DNA of 15,945 bases from JAKGBX01 sp965366835 (GCA_965366835.1 CBDUGF010000088.1:1-15945), one strand, 5' to 3'. Positions 1-6,943 are shown, counted from the stretch's first letter. Notes: a model not told the origin generated them from the sequence alone. Translations and numbers: made by a program.

Positions 1-308
1 ACCCAGACAGCGGCCAGTGCGCCGAGATATAATTGCCCCTCTGCCCCGATATTCCACAGCCTGGCGCGAAACGCCACAGCCGCCGCCAGCCCGGTAAAGA
101 TCAGCGGCGTCGCCCGCGTCAGCATTTCGGTAAAGGTGAAAACCGAGCCGAACACCCCCACGAACATCTGGCCATAGGCCGGCAGCACCGGCGCCCCCGC
201 CGCCCAGAGCGGGATCGCCGCCAGCAACAGCGCCACCACCGCCGCAAGCACCGGCACCAGCGCCTGCATCCCGCGCGACACGTTCTCTCTCGGCACGATC
301 TCGATCAT
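1..308 (-). CDS. BMP-family ABC transporter permease, N-terminal part (cut by window edge)
   Basis: This is the first 102 codons of an inner-membrane permease, running off the left edge. It reads MIEIVPRENVSRGMQALVPV, then a long hydrophobic stretch (about residues 16-34, AALVALLLAA-like), then a segment around residues 60-85 with LTRATPLIFTGLAAAVAFRA and LWNIGAEGQLYLG. The run FRAxLWNIGAEGQ is typical of permeases paired with BMP-type binding proteins (the NupP/YufP type of nucleoside importers). The ATG at 308-306 overlaps the TGA of the upstream ATPase gene (ATGA), which implies translational coupling in one operon. A second permease gene normally follows in this family and would lie outside the window. 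The substrate is inferred from family membership only. The visible part shows no damage. Confidence 0.88.
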   Translation of the reverse strand, partial: MIEIVPRENVSRGMQALVPVLAAVVALLLAAIPLWAAGAPVLPAYGQMFVGVFGSVFTFTEMLTRATPLIFTGLAAAVAFRARLWNIGAEGQLYLGALAAVW

Positions 309-1834
309 GCCGCCGCTCCCGGCTTCCGCCCCGCCATGAGATAGCCGATCTCGGCCCGGTCGCGGCTTGTCGTTTCCACCAGATGCCCGTCATGCATCAC
401 GCAAATCCGGTCCGCGAGGCTCAGCACCTCATCGAGATCCTCCGAAATCAGGATAACGCCCGCGCCCCGCGCCCGCGCCTCCAGCAGCCGCCGCGAAACC
501 TCCGCCGCAGCGCGAAAATCCAGCCCCCGCGTCGGCTGGTTGGCGAGAATGATGCCGGGGCGGTTCTCCAGCACCCGCGCCAGGATCAGCTTCTGGATAT
601 TGCCGCCGGAAAGCAGCTTCGCTTGCGCCTCGATCCCCGGCCCGCGCACATCATACCGCTGGCACAATGCCTCGGCATGGCGCGCAATCTCGCCCTTGCG
701 CAGAAACCCCGCCCGCGCCACGTCCCCATCGTCGAGCCGCTCCAGCACAAGGTTTTCCGCCACGCTCAGCGCCCCCACCACGCCATCGTGATGCCGGTCC
801 TCCGGAATGCGCCCGATCCCGGCCCGCAGCGCCTCCTTCGGCGAAAGCCTGCGCCTTATCGCGCCGCCAATCTCGATCTCGCCCTTTTGCGGCGCGATCA
901 GCCCCGACAGCAGCTGCGCAAAGGCGCTCTGCCCATTGCCCGAAACCCCGGCGATCCCGACAATCTCGCCGCCACGCAGCTCCAGCGACACGTCGCGCAA
1001 GCTGCGCATCTCCTTGCCCGGCGCCACGCTCACAGCCTTCATCCTGAGCACCACATCGCCGGGGCTTGCCGCCTCGCGCTCCGGCATCACATGATCCTCG
1101 CCCACCATCATGCGGATGATCTTCTCCGCATCGGCCTCGGCCGTCACCATCTCGCCGGTCTTCTTGCCGTGCCGCAACACCGCAATCCGGTCCGAAAACG
1201 CCAGAACCTCGCGCAGCTTGTGCGAGATGAAGATCACCGACAGGCCATTCTCCACCATCCCGCGCACCGCCGCGAACAGCGTATCGGCCTCCTGTGGCGT
1301 CAATACCGCCGTCGGCTCGTCCAGCACCAGAATCCGCACATCGCGGTAGAGCGCCTTGAGGATTTCCACCCGCTGCCGCTCGCCCACCGAAAGATCGCCG
1401 ATCTTCGCGTCCAGCGGCACCTTGAGGCCCGAGCTGTCCATCAACGCGCGCAGCTTCTCGCGCGCCGCCCCGCGCTTGCGAAACGGGTTCAGCAACGCCT
1501 CGGTGCCCAGCAACACCGAATCCAGAACGCTCAGGTTTTCGGCCAACGTGAAATGCTGATGCACCATGCCGATGCGCGCATCAATCGCCGCCTGTGGATG
1601 GCCCGGCGGCAGCACCCGCTCGCGCCCCGCCTCGTCCCAGACATGCACATGGCCCTCATCCGGCAGGTATTGCCCGAACAGCATGTTCATCAACGTGGTC
1701 TTGCCGGCGCCGTTCTCGCCCAGCAGCGCCAGAACCTCGCCCCGCGCCAGATCGAGATCGATCGCATCCGCCGCCACGACCGAGCCGAACCGCTTGGTCA
1801 TGCCGCGCAGGGAAAGAACCGGGATGTCTTGCAT
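305..1834 (-). CDS. ABC transporter ATP-binding protein, two fused ATPase domains, BMP/nucleoside type
   Basis: This 509-residue protein holds two ATPase domains and would energise the importer encoded with it. Domain 1 is intact: Walker A GENGAGKTT at residues 39-47, signature LSVGE at 148-152, Walker B ILVLDEP near 168-174 and H-loop His205 (ISHK). Domain 2 is degenerate: Walker A position 296-303 reads GVSGNGQS with Gln in place of Lys, the signature LSGGN is at 408-412, the Walker B region reads ILANQPT without the catalytic Glu, and the H-loop reads ISEDLDE without His. This asymmetry is usual for sugar/nucleoside importers of the RbsA/YufO type, so it is not a sign of decay. GGGGAGA lies about 7 nt before the ATG at 1834. 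The gene follows the binding-protein gene after 87 nt and overlaps the permease start by 4 nt. The substrate is inferred to be a purine nucleoside or nucleobase. Confidence 0.93.
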   Translation of the reverse strand: MQDIPVLSLRGMTKRFGSVVAADAIDLDLARGEVLALLGENGAGKTTLMNMLFGQYLPDEGHVHVWDEAGRERVLPPGHPQAAIDARIGMVHQHFTLAENLSVLDSVLLGTEALLNPFRKRGAAREKLRALMDSSGLKVPLDAKIGDLSVGERQRVEILKALYRDVRILVLDEPTAVLTPQEADTLFAAVRGMVENGLSVIFISHKLREVLAFSDRIAVLRHGKKTGEMVTAEADAEKIIRMMVGEDHVMPEREAASPGDVVLRMKAVSVAPGKEMRSLRDVSLELRGGEIVGIAGVSGNGQSAFAQLLSGLIAPQKGEIEIGGAIRRRLSPKEALRAGIGRIPEDRHHDGVVGALSVAENLVLERLDDGDVARAGFLRKGEIARHAEALCQRYDVRGPGIEAQAKLLSGGNIQKLILARVLENRPGIILANQPTRGLDFRAAAEVSRRLLEARARGAGVILISEDLDEVLSLADRICVMHDGHLVETTSRDRAEIGYLMAGRKPGAAA

Positions 1835-1880
1835 GAAGGATCTCCCCGCCCGCCGCCAGAAGCGAGACGCGCGTGTCAGA

Positions 1881-1904
1881 GCGCGGCGAGCGGTCCCGCC
1901 GCGC
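1881..1904 (-). other. Intercistronic GC hairpin between binding-protein and ATPase genes
   Basis: GCGCGGCG at 1881-1888 and its exact reverse complement CGCCGCGC at 1897-1904 form an 8-bp all-GC stem with an 8-nt loop. It lies 17 nt beyond the stop of the binding-protein gene and 46 nt before the ATPase start. No U-run follows it on the minus strand, so it does not look like a full intrinsic terminator. Hairpins in this place in binding-protein-dependent ABC operons often protect the upstream message and lower downstream expression. That role is inferred here. Confidence 0.6.
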
Positions 1905-1921
1905 CTTCGCTTCGGTCAGGA

Positions 1922-2911
1922 TCAGCCGTCAGATGCCGGCGCGGCGTCGTTCACGTTGACCCGGAACAGCCCGTCGCGGATTTCCGCTTCCTTCTCCATC
2001 ACGGCTTTCATCACATCCGCCGGCACCAGCTTGTCATCCGCCACAAGCGATCCGCCGCCATAACCCATGAAGCTGTACTGGCCATAATCGGCGGCCTCGA
2101 ACGTGCCCCCGGCCACCGCTGCGATGGCCCGGTCGATGGTCGGCTCCATGTGCCACAGCGCCGATGAGAGGATGGTATCGGGATAATCCGCCGAGGTGTC
2201 GATCACGTTGCCGATCGCCTTGACGCCGCGTTCCACCGCCGCATCCGACACGCCGAAGCGCTCGGCATACATGATGTCGGCGCCCGCATCCATCATCGCG
2301 AATGCGCTCTCCTTGGCCTTCGGCGGGTCATACCAGCTGTCGATGAAATTGACGAGAAACTTGACCTCCGGGTTCACCGCCCTTGCGCCGTCCATGAACG
2401 CATTCATCAGCCGGTTGACCTCGGGAATGGCATAGCCGCCGATCATGCCGATGGTGTTGCTCTCGGTCATCGCCCCCGCGATCATGCCGGTCAGATAGCT
2501 CGGCTCGTGAATCCAGTTGTCGAACACGCTGAAATTCGGCGCCACGGGGCCGAAGCTCGATCCCATCAGGAAGGCGGTTTCCGGGTAGTCCCCGGCCACC
2601 TTGCGCGCCGCGCGCTCAAGCCCGAAGACCTCACCGACGATCAGTTGCTGACCGGCCTCGGCATATTCGCGCATCACCCGCTCGTAATCGGTATTGGCCA
2701 CGTTCTCGGAAAAGACATACTCGATATCGCCGCGCTCGGCGGCGCTGTTCAGCGCCTTGTGGATCCGGCTGATCCATTGCTGCTCGACGGGCAGCGTATA
2801 GATCGCCGCCACCTTCACCTTCTCGGCCGCCGCCACTCCCGCGGCAAGGCTCAGGCCCAGCGCCGCGCTCGCGGCCAGAACCAGCCGCCGCGTCATTGAT
2901 CTGCGTGTCAT
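1922..2911 (-). CDS. BMP-family ABC transporter substrate-binding protein
   Basis: This 329-residue periplasmic binding protein belongs to the BMP/PnrA family (NupN/YufN-like), which delivers nucleosides or related ligands to the ABC importer encoded downstream. The chosen start is the ATG at 2911, because AGGGGG lies 8 nt upstream and the protein then begins directly with a signal peptide: MTRRSMTRRLVLAASAALGL, with a likely cut after AAA near residue 29. TRRLVLA resembles a Tat motif. There is no lipobox Cys, so it is probably a soluble periplasmic protein. An open frame extends 42 codons further upstream to 3037 but runs through the operator and promoter region and is unlikely to be translated. 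Family features include VKVAAIYTLPVEQQWISRIH after the signal, VFGLERAARKVA, the GMIAGAMTESNTIGMIGGY segment and SALWHMEP near the C-terminus. It is the first gene of the operon. Confidence 0.92.
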   Translation of the reverse strand: MTRRSMTRRLVLAASAALGLSLAAGVAAAEKVKVAAIYTLPVEQQWISRIHKALNSAAERGDIEYVFSENVANTDYERVMREYAEAGQQLIVGEVFGLERAARKVAGDYPETAFLMGSSFGPVAPNFSVFDNWIHEPSYLTGMIAGAMTESNTIGMIGGYAIPEVNRLMNAFMDGARAVNPEVKFLVNFIDSWYDPPKAKESAFAMMDAGADIMYAERFGVSDAAVERGVKAIGNVIDTSADYPDTILSSALWHMEPTIDRAIAAVAGGTFEAADYGQYSFMGYGGGSLVADDKLVPADVMKAVMEKEAEIRDGLFRVNVNDAAPASDG

Positions 2912-2977
2912 GTGATATCCCCCTGATTGGCCCGCCGCCCTCGAACGGGGCACAGACTCGGTTTGTTCATGGCCCCG

Positions 2978-3009
2978 AGAATTCCCGAGTTTGACCGTCC
3001 AGTCAAACT
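2978..3009 (-). promoter_or_regulatory. RutR-like operator overlapping a possible promoter of the BMP transporter operon
   Basis: AGTTTGAC at 2988-2995 and GTCAAACT at 3002-3009 are exact inverted repeats separated by the 6-nt spacer CGTCCA. The 16-bp core at 2991-3006 matches 11 of the 14 fixed positions of the E. coli RutR box TTGACCA-NN-TGGTCAA, with the same spacing. On the minus strand the TTGACT half (3006-3001) can also be a -35 element, with a weak -10 AATTCT (2983-2978) after 17 bp. It lies 77-98 bp before the binding-protein start. The palindrome is seen directly. The regulator's identity (TetR/RutR-like or another nucleobase-sensing repressor) is inferred. Confidence 0.6.
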
Positions 3010-3057
3010 TTACCGGCCCGATGGCCCGGGATTTCACCCAAAGACTGACAAACCGCC

Positions 3058-3079
3058 CGCCAAAGCGTCACGCCAAAGC
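3058..3079. repeat. Two direct 9-bp repeats CGCCAAAGC upstream of the BMP operon
   Basis: CGCCAAAGC occurs at 3058-3066 and again at 3071-3079, a 13-bp period, about 50-70 bp upstream of the palindrome at 2988-3009. They could be tandem half-sites for an activator, or chance in GC-rich DNA. There is no other support. Confidence 0.35.
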
Positions 3080-3156
3080 CTGAACTGCCGGTTTCTGGCG
3101 AGGCGCGCGCAGCCTGCATAGGTCGCGCTGCGCTCTGCCCGATCCCGGTCTGAGGC

Positions 3157-3172
3157 AAAAGGCGGAACGCCT
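3157..3172 (-). terminator. Compact intrinsic terminator of the SLC13 permease gene
   Basis: On the minus strand AGGCG (3172-3168) pairs with CGCCU (3164-3160) across a UUC loop, followed by UUU and G. The stem begins inside the TGA stop codon. An alternative longer pairing, GAGGC with GCCTC, encloses the same sequence. The U-run is short, so termination may be partial. Confidence 0.45.
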
Positions 3173-4950
3173 CAAAGCGGCCAGAGAAACGGAATGATCA
3201 CACTCGCCAACAGCCCCACCGACAGGTTGAGCGGCACGCCCACGCGCAGGAAATCGGTGAACTTGTAGCCGCCGGGGCCATAGACCAGCATGTTGGTCTG
3301 ATAGCCGATCGGGGTGGCGAAAGAGGCACTCGCCGCCACCATCACCGCCACCACCAGCGGGCGCGCATCCACCCCCATCGCCTCGGCCAGCCCGATGGCA
3401 ATCGGTGTCATCACCACGGCAACGGCATTGTTGCTCACCAGCTCGGTCAGCACGCTGGTCAGCAGATAGACCGCCCAGACGATCAGCGCCGCCGGCAGCA
3501 GCATCAGGTAGGGCGCCACCGCCCCGACGATCAGCTTGACCGCGCCCGAGGCCTCCAGCGCCGCACCGATCGCCAGCATCGAAAAGATCAGCGCCAGCAG
3601 CCGCCCGTCGACGAAGGAAAACGCCTCGTCGGCGTCGATGCAGCGGGTCACCAGCACCATCGTGACCGCGAGCACCGCCAAGAGGAAGATCGGCGCCACG
3701 CCGAACCCGGCCAGCGCCACCAGCCCGACGAGCGCGGCAATCGCCAACGGTGCATAGCGCCGCCGGAACGCCCGGGCCGAGGGCTGCGACACGTCCACCA
3801 TGTCCATGTCGATCGACAGGCGCTGGATATCGCCCGGCGCGCCCTCCAGCAGCAGCGTATCGCCGACCCGCACCACCAGATCGTCGAGCTGGCGACCGAT
3901 ATTCTGGTTCTTGCGATGCACCGCCAGCGGATAGACGCCATAGCGCCGGCGCAGCCGAAGATTGCCCAGGCTGCGGCCGACCATCTTGCAGCCCGGCGTG
4001 ATCAACACCTCGACCGTGGTGGTCTCGACCGAGCTGACCTGATCGACGGGTTTGAGATTCTTGTCCTGTTGCAGGCTCAGAAGCTCGGCCATCTGGGTGC
4101 GCAGCACCACCCGGTCGCCCAGTTCCAGCGTCACCCCCTTCAGCGCGCGCCTGAGCGAGGCATCGCCGCGAATGACGTCGATCAGCCGCACCCCGGCACG
4201 CTTGAACAGCGCCACGTTGGTCACCTCCTGGCCGATCAGCTCGCTGTCGGGCGGGATCACGGCTTCGGTGAAGAACTTCATCTTCGAGCGGTCCGACAGC
4301 AGCATCGCCATGCTGTCGCGATCGGGCAGCAGGAAAGGACCGATGAAGCGCAGATAGACCATGCCCCAGGCCACCAGGATGATGCCCAGCGGCGTGACCT
4401 CGAAGATCGAGAACGCCTCCATGCCCTTGGCCCGGGCGACGCCATCGACCAGCAGGTTGGTCGAGGTGCCGATCAGGGTGAGCGTGCCGCCGAGAATCGC
4501 GGCATAGCTGAGCGGGATCAAGAGCTTGGAGGCCTTGGTTCCAAGGGTGCGCGCCAGCTGCACGAAGACCGGGATCATCACCACCACGACCGGCGTGTTC
4601 GACACCACCGCGCTGGCAAAGATGACGAAGGCCAGCAGCATGCCGATGGCCAGCTTAGGGTTGGTCCGCGCCTGGGCATCGGCGAAGCGGGTGAAGGCAT
4701 CGAGCGCGCCGGTGCGCACCAGCGCGCCCATCACGATGAACATCGCCGCGATGGTCCAGGGCGCCGGGTTCGACAACACTTCGAGCGCGCTGTCATAGGG
4801 CAGAACGCCGAGGATCAGCAGCACCGCCACACCGGTCATCGCCACCACCTCGGTGGGATAGACCTCGCGCAGGAACAGCACGAACATCGCCGCCACCACC
4901 GCCAATGTGATCAGCGCCTGCCCGGTCTGGGAAAACTCGAAAAGCTCCAT
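3172..4950 (-). CDS. SLC13-family permease with two RCK_C (TrkA-C) domains
   Basis: This 592-residue inner-membrane transporter belongs to the divalent anion:Na+ symporter/CitT-like superfamily. The N-terminal membrane half (about 1-210) holds SNTPVVVVMIPV at 117-128 and GTSTNLLVDG at 161-170, the two conserved substrate/ion loop motifs. Two cytoplasmic RCK_C domains follow, at about 225-295 (SELIGQEV...GDRVVLRT) and 308-385 (CKMVGRSLGNL...GDTLLLEG). The C-terminal membrane half (about 398-592) repeats the motifs as LVSNNAVAVVMTP and YQTNMLVYGPGGY. This layout suits sulfate, dicarboxylate or similar anion uptake, but the substrate cannot be read from sequence. The ATG at 4950 has no clear Shine-Dalgarno sequence. 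A possible -10 TATAGA (4985-4980) would give a leader of only about 20 nt. It appears to be transcribed alone. Confidence 0.9.
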   Translation of the reverse strand: MELFEFSQTGQALITLAVVAAMFVLFLREVYPTEVVAMTGVAVLLILGVLPYDSALEVLSNPAPWTIAAMFIVMGALVRTGALDAFTRFADAQARTNPKLAIGMLLAFVIFASAVVSNTPVVVVMIPVFVQLARTLGTKASKLLIPLSYAAILGGTLTLIGTSTNLLVDGVARAKGMEAFSIFEVTPLGIILVAWGMVYLRFIGPFLLPDRDSMAMLLSDRSKMKFFTEAVIPPDSELIGQEVTNVALFKRAGVRLIDVIRGDASLRRALKGVTLELGDRVVLRTQMAELLSLQQDKNLKPVDQVSSVETTTVEVLITPGCKMVGRSLGNLRLRRRYGVYPLAVHRKNQNIGRQLDDLVVRVGDTLLLEGAPGDIQRLSIDMDMVDVSQPSARAFRRRYAPLAIAALVGLVALAGFGVAPIFLLAVLAVTMVLVTRCIDADEAFSFVDGRLLALIFSMLAIGAALEASGAVKLIVGAVAPYLMLLPAALIVWAVYLLTSVLTELVSNNAVAVVMTPIAIGLAEAMGVDARPLVVAVMVAASASFATPIGYQTNMLVYGPGGYKFTDFLRVGVPLNLSVGLLASVIIPFLWPL

Positions 4951-5074
4951 TGATCTGCACGCCCGCGTGTTGCCTCGCCTCTATAGTGACCTATCCGCGC
5001 GCCGCGCGAAAGAGCCGTTGCGACGGCGGCGAGGGGGGCGCGCCGATGGCCGCGCCCGGGCATTTCGCGAGCGG

Positions 5075-5155
5075 TTGCGCCGCCTGACGGCGCCGCCCGT
5101 TCGAGGTGTTGCGCCGCCTGGCGGCGTCGCCGGGGGGCGCCTCGCTGCGCTCGGC
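5075..5155. repeat. GC-rich hairpin repeat module, copies A and B
   Basis: Copy A starts at 5075 with TTGCGCCGCCTGACGGCG. Copy B starts at 5109 with TTGCGCCGCCTGGCGGCGTC, which folds as GCGCCGCC/GGCGGCGT, and continues into CGCCGGGGGG and CCTCGCTGCGCTCGGC. Copy C at 6944-6987 matches copy B almost base for base apart from a TGA/TGG change and a short gap. Such GC-rich intergenic hairpins are dispersed in many Rhodobacteraceae genomes. That general statement is background knowledge and was not searched here. Confidence 0.6.
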
Positions 5156-5200
5156 GGCGCGGCATCGGGGCCGGCGCTTCAATTGCCCAATGGCGTGCGC

Positions 5201-5241
5201 GAGGCAGGACCGGGATTTTGAGTATTTTTGCCAAGAAAAAG
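5201..5241 (+). repeat. Dispersed intergenic box GGGATTTTGAGTATTT...CCAAGAAAAAG, copy 1
   Basis: The stretch begins GAGGCAGGACCGGGATTT, runs through TGAGTATTTTTG and ends CCAAGAAAAAG. A near-copy lies on the opposite strand at 7139-7098. The box is A/T-rich inside a GC-rich gap and is non-coding in both places. Its function is unknown to me. Confidence 0.65.
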
Positions 5242-5311
5242 CAGAAAGGGGCGCAGGGCTGCGCACGGCCGGTTAAGTAAATGCCCGGTTAATCCATGCC
5301 CTTGAGCCCGA

Positions 5312-5344
5312 CAGCCGGGCGGCAGCCGGGTGGCAGCCGAATGT
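5312..5344. repeat. 11-bp tandem repeat, about 2.6 units
   Basis: The units CAGCCGGGCGG (5312-5322), CAGCCGGGTGG (5323-5333) and the diverged CAGCCGAATGT (5334-5344) follow one another. The tract is short and non-coding. Confidence 0.6.
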
Positions 5345-5407
5345 CACCCCCCCGATTCGGGTAGCCCGGGCGGCGTTAACCCGCTTGGGCGAAGCTGTCA
5401 TGATCGC

Positions 5408-5441
5408 TTAACCCGGCTTTCGGGAAGCTACGCCGCCGGGT
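5408..5441 (-). terminator. Possible hairpin terminator of the YmdB-type phosphodiesterase gene
   Basis: ACCCGGC (5411-5417) and GCCGGGT (5435-5441) are perfect inverted repeats beginning at the stop codon. An alternative minus-strand fold pairs GCTT-CCCG with CGGG-TT-AAGC around an AAAGC loop. Neither is followed by a U-run, so this may be an mRNA 3'-end hairpin and not a strong terminator. Confidence 0.3.
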
Positions 5442-6259
5442 CAGCTTTCAGGCCCGGCCTGCGGCAGGCGGCCACCCTGGCGCACCATCTCGACCCGCAA
5501 GGCCTTGCCGCTGCGGTCGTCGGTCTCGACAAAGACGCCCGACAATGTCGCCGTATCGTTGGCCGGGGTGAAGCGGGTCTTGGCCATGCCGGTGACGAAG
5601 CGGCGCATCGGTTCGGCCTTGTCCATGCCGATCACGCTGAGGTAATCGCCGCACATGCCGGCATCGGTGAGATAGCCGGTGCCGCCGGGCAGGATCTGGG
5701 CGTCGGAGGTGGGCACATGGGTGTGGGTGCCGACAACGAGGCTGGCACGGCCATCGCACCAATGGCCCATCGCCATCTTCTCCGAGGTCGCCTCGCAATG
5801 CATGTCGACCAGCGCCGCCTGCACCGCGCCGCCGAGGGGGTGCGTCTTAAGCGCCTGTTCTATTTCGGAAAACGGATCGTTGAAGGCGCGCTTCATGAAC
5901 ACCTGGCCGAGGATCTGCGCCACCAGGATCTTGCGCCCGCGCGCATCCTCGAACACCCGCGCGCCCTTGCCCGGCGCGCCCTTGGCATAGTTCAGCGGGC
6001 GCAGGACGCGCGGCTCGGTCTCGATGAATTGCAGCATGTCGCGCTGATCGAAGGCGTGATCGCCCAGCGTGACGCAATCGGCGCCGGCCTCGAGCAACAG
6101 CTTGGCATGCTCGCCGGTCAGCCCCATGCCGTTGGAGGCATTCTCGCCATTGACCACCACGAAATCGAGCCGCCATTCGGCACGCAGTCGGGCGAGGTTT
6201 TCGCTCACCGCCCGGCGCCCGGCCCGGCCCATCACATCGCCCAGAAACAATATCTTCAT
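5441..6259 (-). CDS. ymdB: YmdB/TIGR00282-family metallophosphoesterase (cyclic nucleotide phosphodiesterase)
   Basis: This 272-residue cytoplasmic protein has the usual length for the family. Members are dinuclear-metal phosphoesterases that hydrolyse 2',3'-cyclic nucleotides, and in Bacillus YmdB affects biofilm and motility decisions. Motifs seen are GDVMGRAGR (Asp8), NGENASNGMG (Glu39, Asn40), TLGDHAFDQ (Asp67, His68), VDMHCEATSEK (His154) and VGTHTHVPTSD (His179, His181). The third motif has Asp67 where the broad superfamily has Asn (GNH); I believe this is common in alphaproteobacterial members but could not check. The ATG at 6259 is preceded by GGGGAGGG about 3-5 nt upstream. The OsmC gene lies 152 nt upstream on the same strand, with hairpins between, so a shared transcript is possible but not evident. 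Confidence 0.9.
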   Translation of the reverse strand: MKILFLGDVMGRAGRRAVSENLARLRAEWRLDFVVVNGENASNGMGLTGEHAKLLLEAGADCVTLGDHAFDQRDMLQFIETEPRVLRPLNYAKGAPGKGARVFEDARGRKILVAQILGQVFMKRAFNDPFSEIEQALKTHPLGGAVQAALVDMHCEATSEKMAMGHWCDGRASLVVGTHTHVPTSDAQILPGGTGYLTDAGMCGDYLSVIGMDKAEPMRRFVTGMAKTRFTPANDTATLSGVFVETDDRSGKALRVEMVRQGGRLPQAGPES

Positions 6260-6341
6260 GGCCCTCCCCTAAAGCCTTTTGCATGTTTTCTGAACCAGAA
6301 AGCGTGAAAAAGGCCCATGCCCTCTCGATGTTTCGCGCGCT

Positions 6342-6374
6342 TTGCGTCCAATCTATGCCTCAGATCGAACGCAA
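6342..6374 (-). other. Hairpin in the gap between the OsmC and ymdB genes
   Basis: On the minus strand TTGCGTTCGATC (6374-6363) pairs along all 12 positions with GATTGGACGCAA (6353-6342) across a 9-nt loop, using two G-U pairs. On the plus strand the same positions would be A-C mismatches. The fold therefore works only in RNA transcribed toward ymdB. A further 6-bp inverted repeat, GGCTCT (6384-6389) and AGAGCC (6406-6411), abuts the OsmC stop. No U-run follows either one. Confidence 0.55.
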
Positions 6375-6411
6375 GACGCTTTAGGCTCTGGAAAGGGCGG
6401 CGGCAAGAGCC

Positions 6412-6882
6412 TCAGCCAATTTCGAATCGCGGCGCGATGCGCACCGGAAAGGCCACCGAACGGGCGATGAAGCAAACCTTGTGAATCTCGTGGTGAACTG
6501 CTTCGGCGCGATCGAGGTCGGTTCCCGCAGCCACCGTCACCCTCGGCCGCAATGTCGCGCCGATGAACCGGCCTGCGCCCGAGGGCGCGCTTTCGCCATG
6601 GCCGAGCGGCGCGTCTTCATAGGCTAGCACGGTGATCCCGGCCTCGCTGGCCAGGTGCAGATACCACAGCATGTGACAGGCCGAGAGCGCGGCGATCAGC
6701 ATGTCTTCGGGATTGTGCAGCCCCGGATCGCCGCCAAGGCGCGGATCGTTGGAGCATTGGATCACCGGCTTGCCCGGGGTCTGCACCTGCCAGGTCCGGT
6801 CATAGCCGCGATATTCTGCCGTTCCCGTGCCGCGATTGCCGGTCCAGACAATGCTGGCTTCGAAATCATGCGTCTGTGCCAT
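6412..6882 (-). CDS. OsmC-family protein (thiol-dependent peroxidase fold)
   Basis: This 156-residue cytoplasmic protein belongs to the OsmC/Ohr superfamily, whose members reduce organic or lipid hydroperoxides with a pair of cysteines. The two expected cysteines are present: Cys69 in ALSACHMLWYLHLA and Cys137 in HKVCFIARS. NPEDMLIAALSACH is the family hallmark around the helix that carries the first Cys. The start was set at the ATG at 6882 because AGGAA lies 5-8 nt upstream. A Met five codons earlier (6897) has no ribosome binding site. Its exact subfamily (OsmC or YhfA-like, as opposed to Ohr) and its substrate are not settled by sequence. It is separated from the upstream gene by a repeat-filled 284-bp gap and is probably its own transcription unit. 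Confidence 0.88.
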   Translation of the reverse strand: MAQTHDFEASIVWTGNRGTGTAEYRGYDRTWQVQTPGKPVIQCSNDPRLGGDPGLHNPEDMLIAALSACHMLWYLHLASEAGITVLAYEDAPLGHGESAPSGAGRFIGATLRPRVTVAAGTDLDRAEAVHHEIHKVCFIARSVAFPVRIAPRFEIG

Positions 6883-6943
6883 GGTTCCTGCTTTCACTGT
6901 TGCCGCTTCGCATAGTGCCGCCCCGACGCGTCAAGGCAAGGGC

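Larger units (their letters stand above)
4951..5440. other. 490-bp gene-free region of mosaic repeats
   Basis: No credible gene lies between the SLC13 start and the phosphodiesterase stop. Open frames here have arginine/alanine-rich compositions expected from GC-rich noncoding DNA. The contents are GC hairpin modules (5075-5155), an A/T-rich conserved box (5201-5241), an 11-bp tandem repeat (5312-5344), four TTAACC or GGTTAA motifs (5271, 5287, 5376, 5408), and an inverted repeat with arms 5364-5373 and 5381-5390. Two of these modules recur at 6944-7139. Confidence 0.7.

Noticed and set aside
383..2167. A 594-codon plus-strand open frame opposite the ATPase gene and part of the binding-protein gene
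   Set aside because: It is a His/Arg/Gln-rich antisense shadow in high-GC DNA and shows no domain. The minus-strand genes carry full motifs.
2912..3037. 42-codon N-terminal extension of the binding protein
   Set aside because: It would bury the signal peptide, runs through the operator, and lacks a ribosome binding site, while the ATG at 2911 has a good one.
4911..5266. Short Arg/Ala-rich frames upstream of the SLC13 gene on both strands
   Set aside because: They read through repeat hairpins and show no protein features.
5273..5292. A CtrA-type site (TTAA-N7-TTAA)
   Set aside because: The two TTAA sequences are 12 bp apart, not 7, and are followed by no promoter-like sequence.
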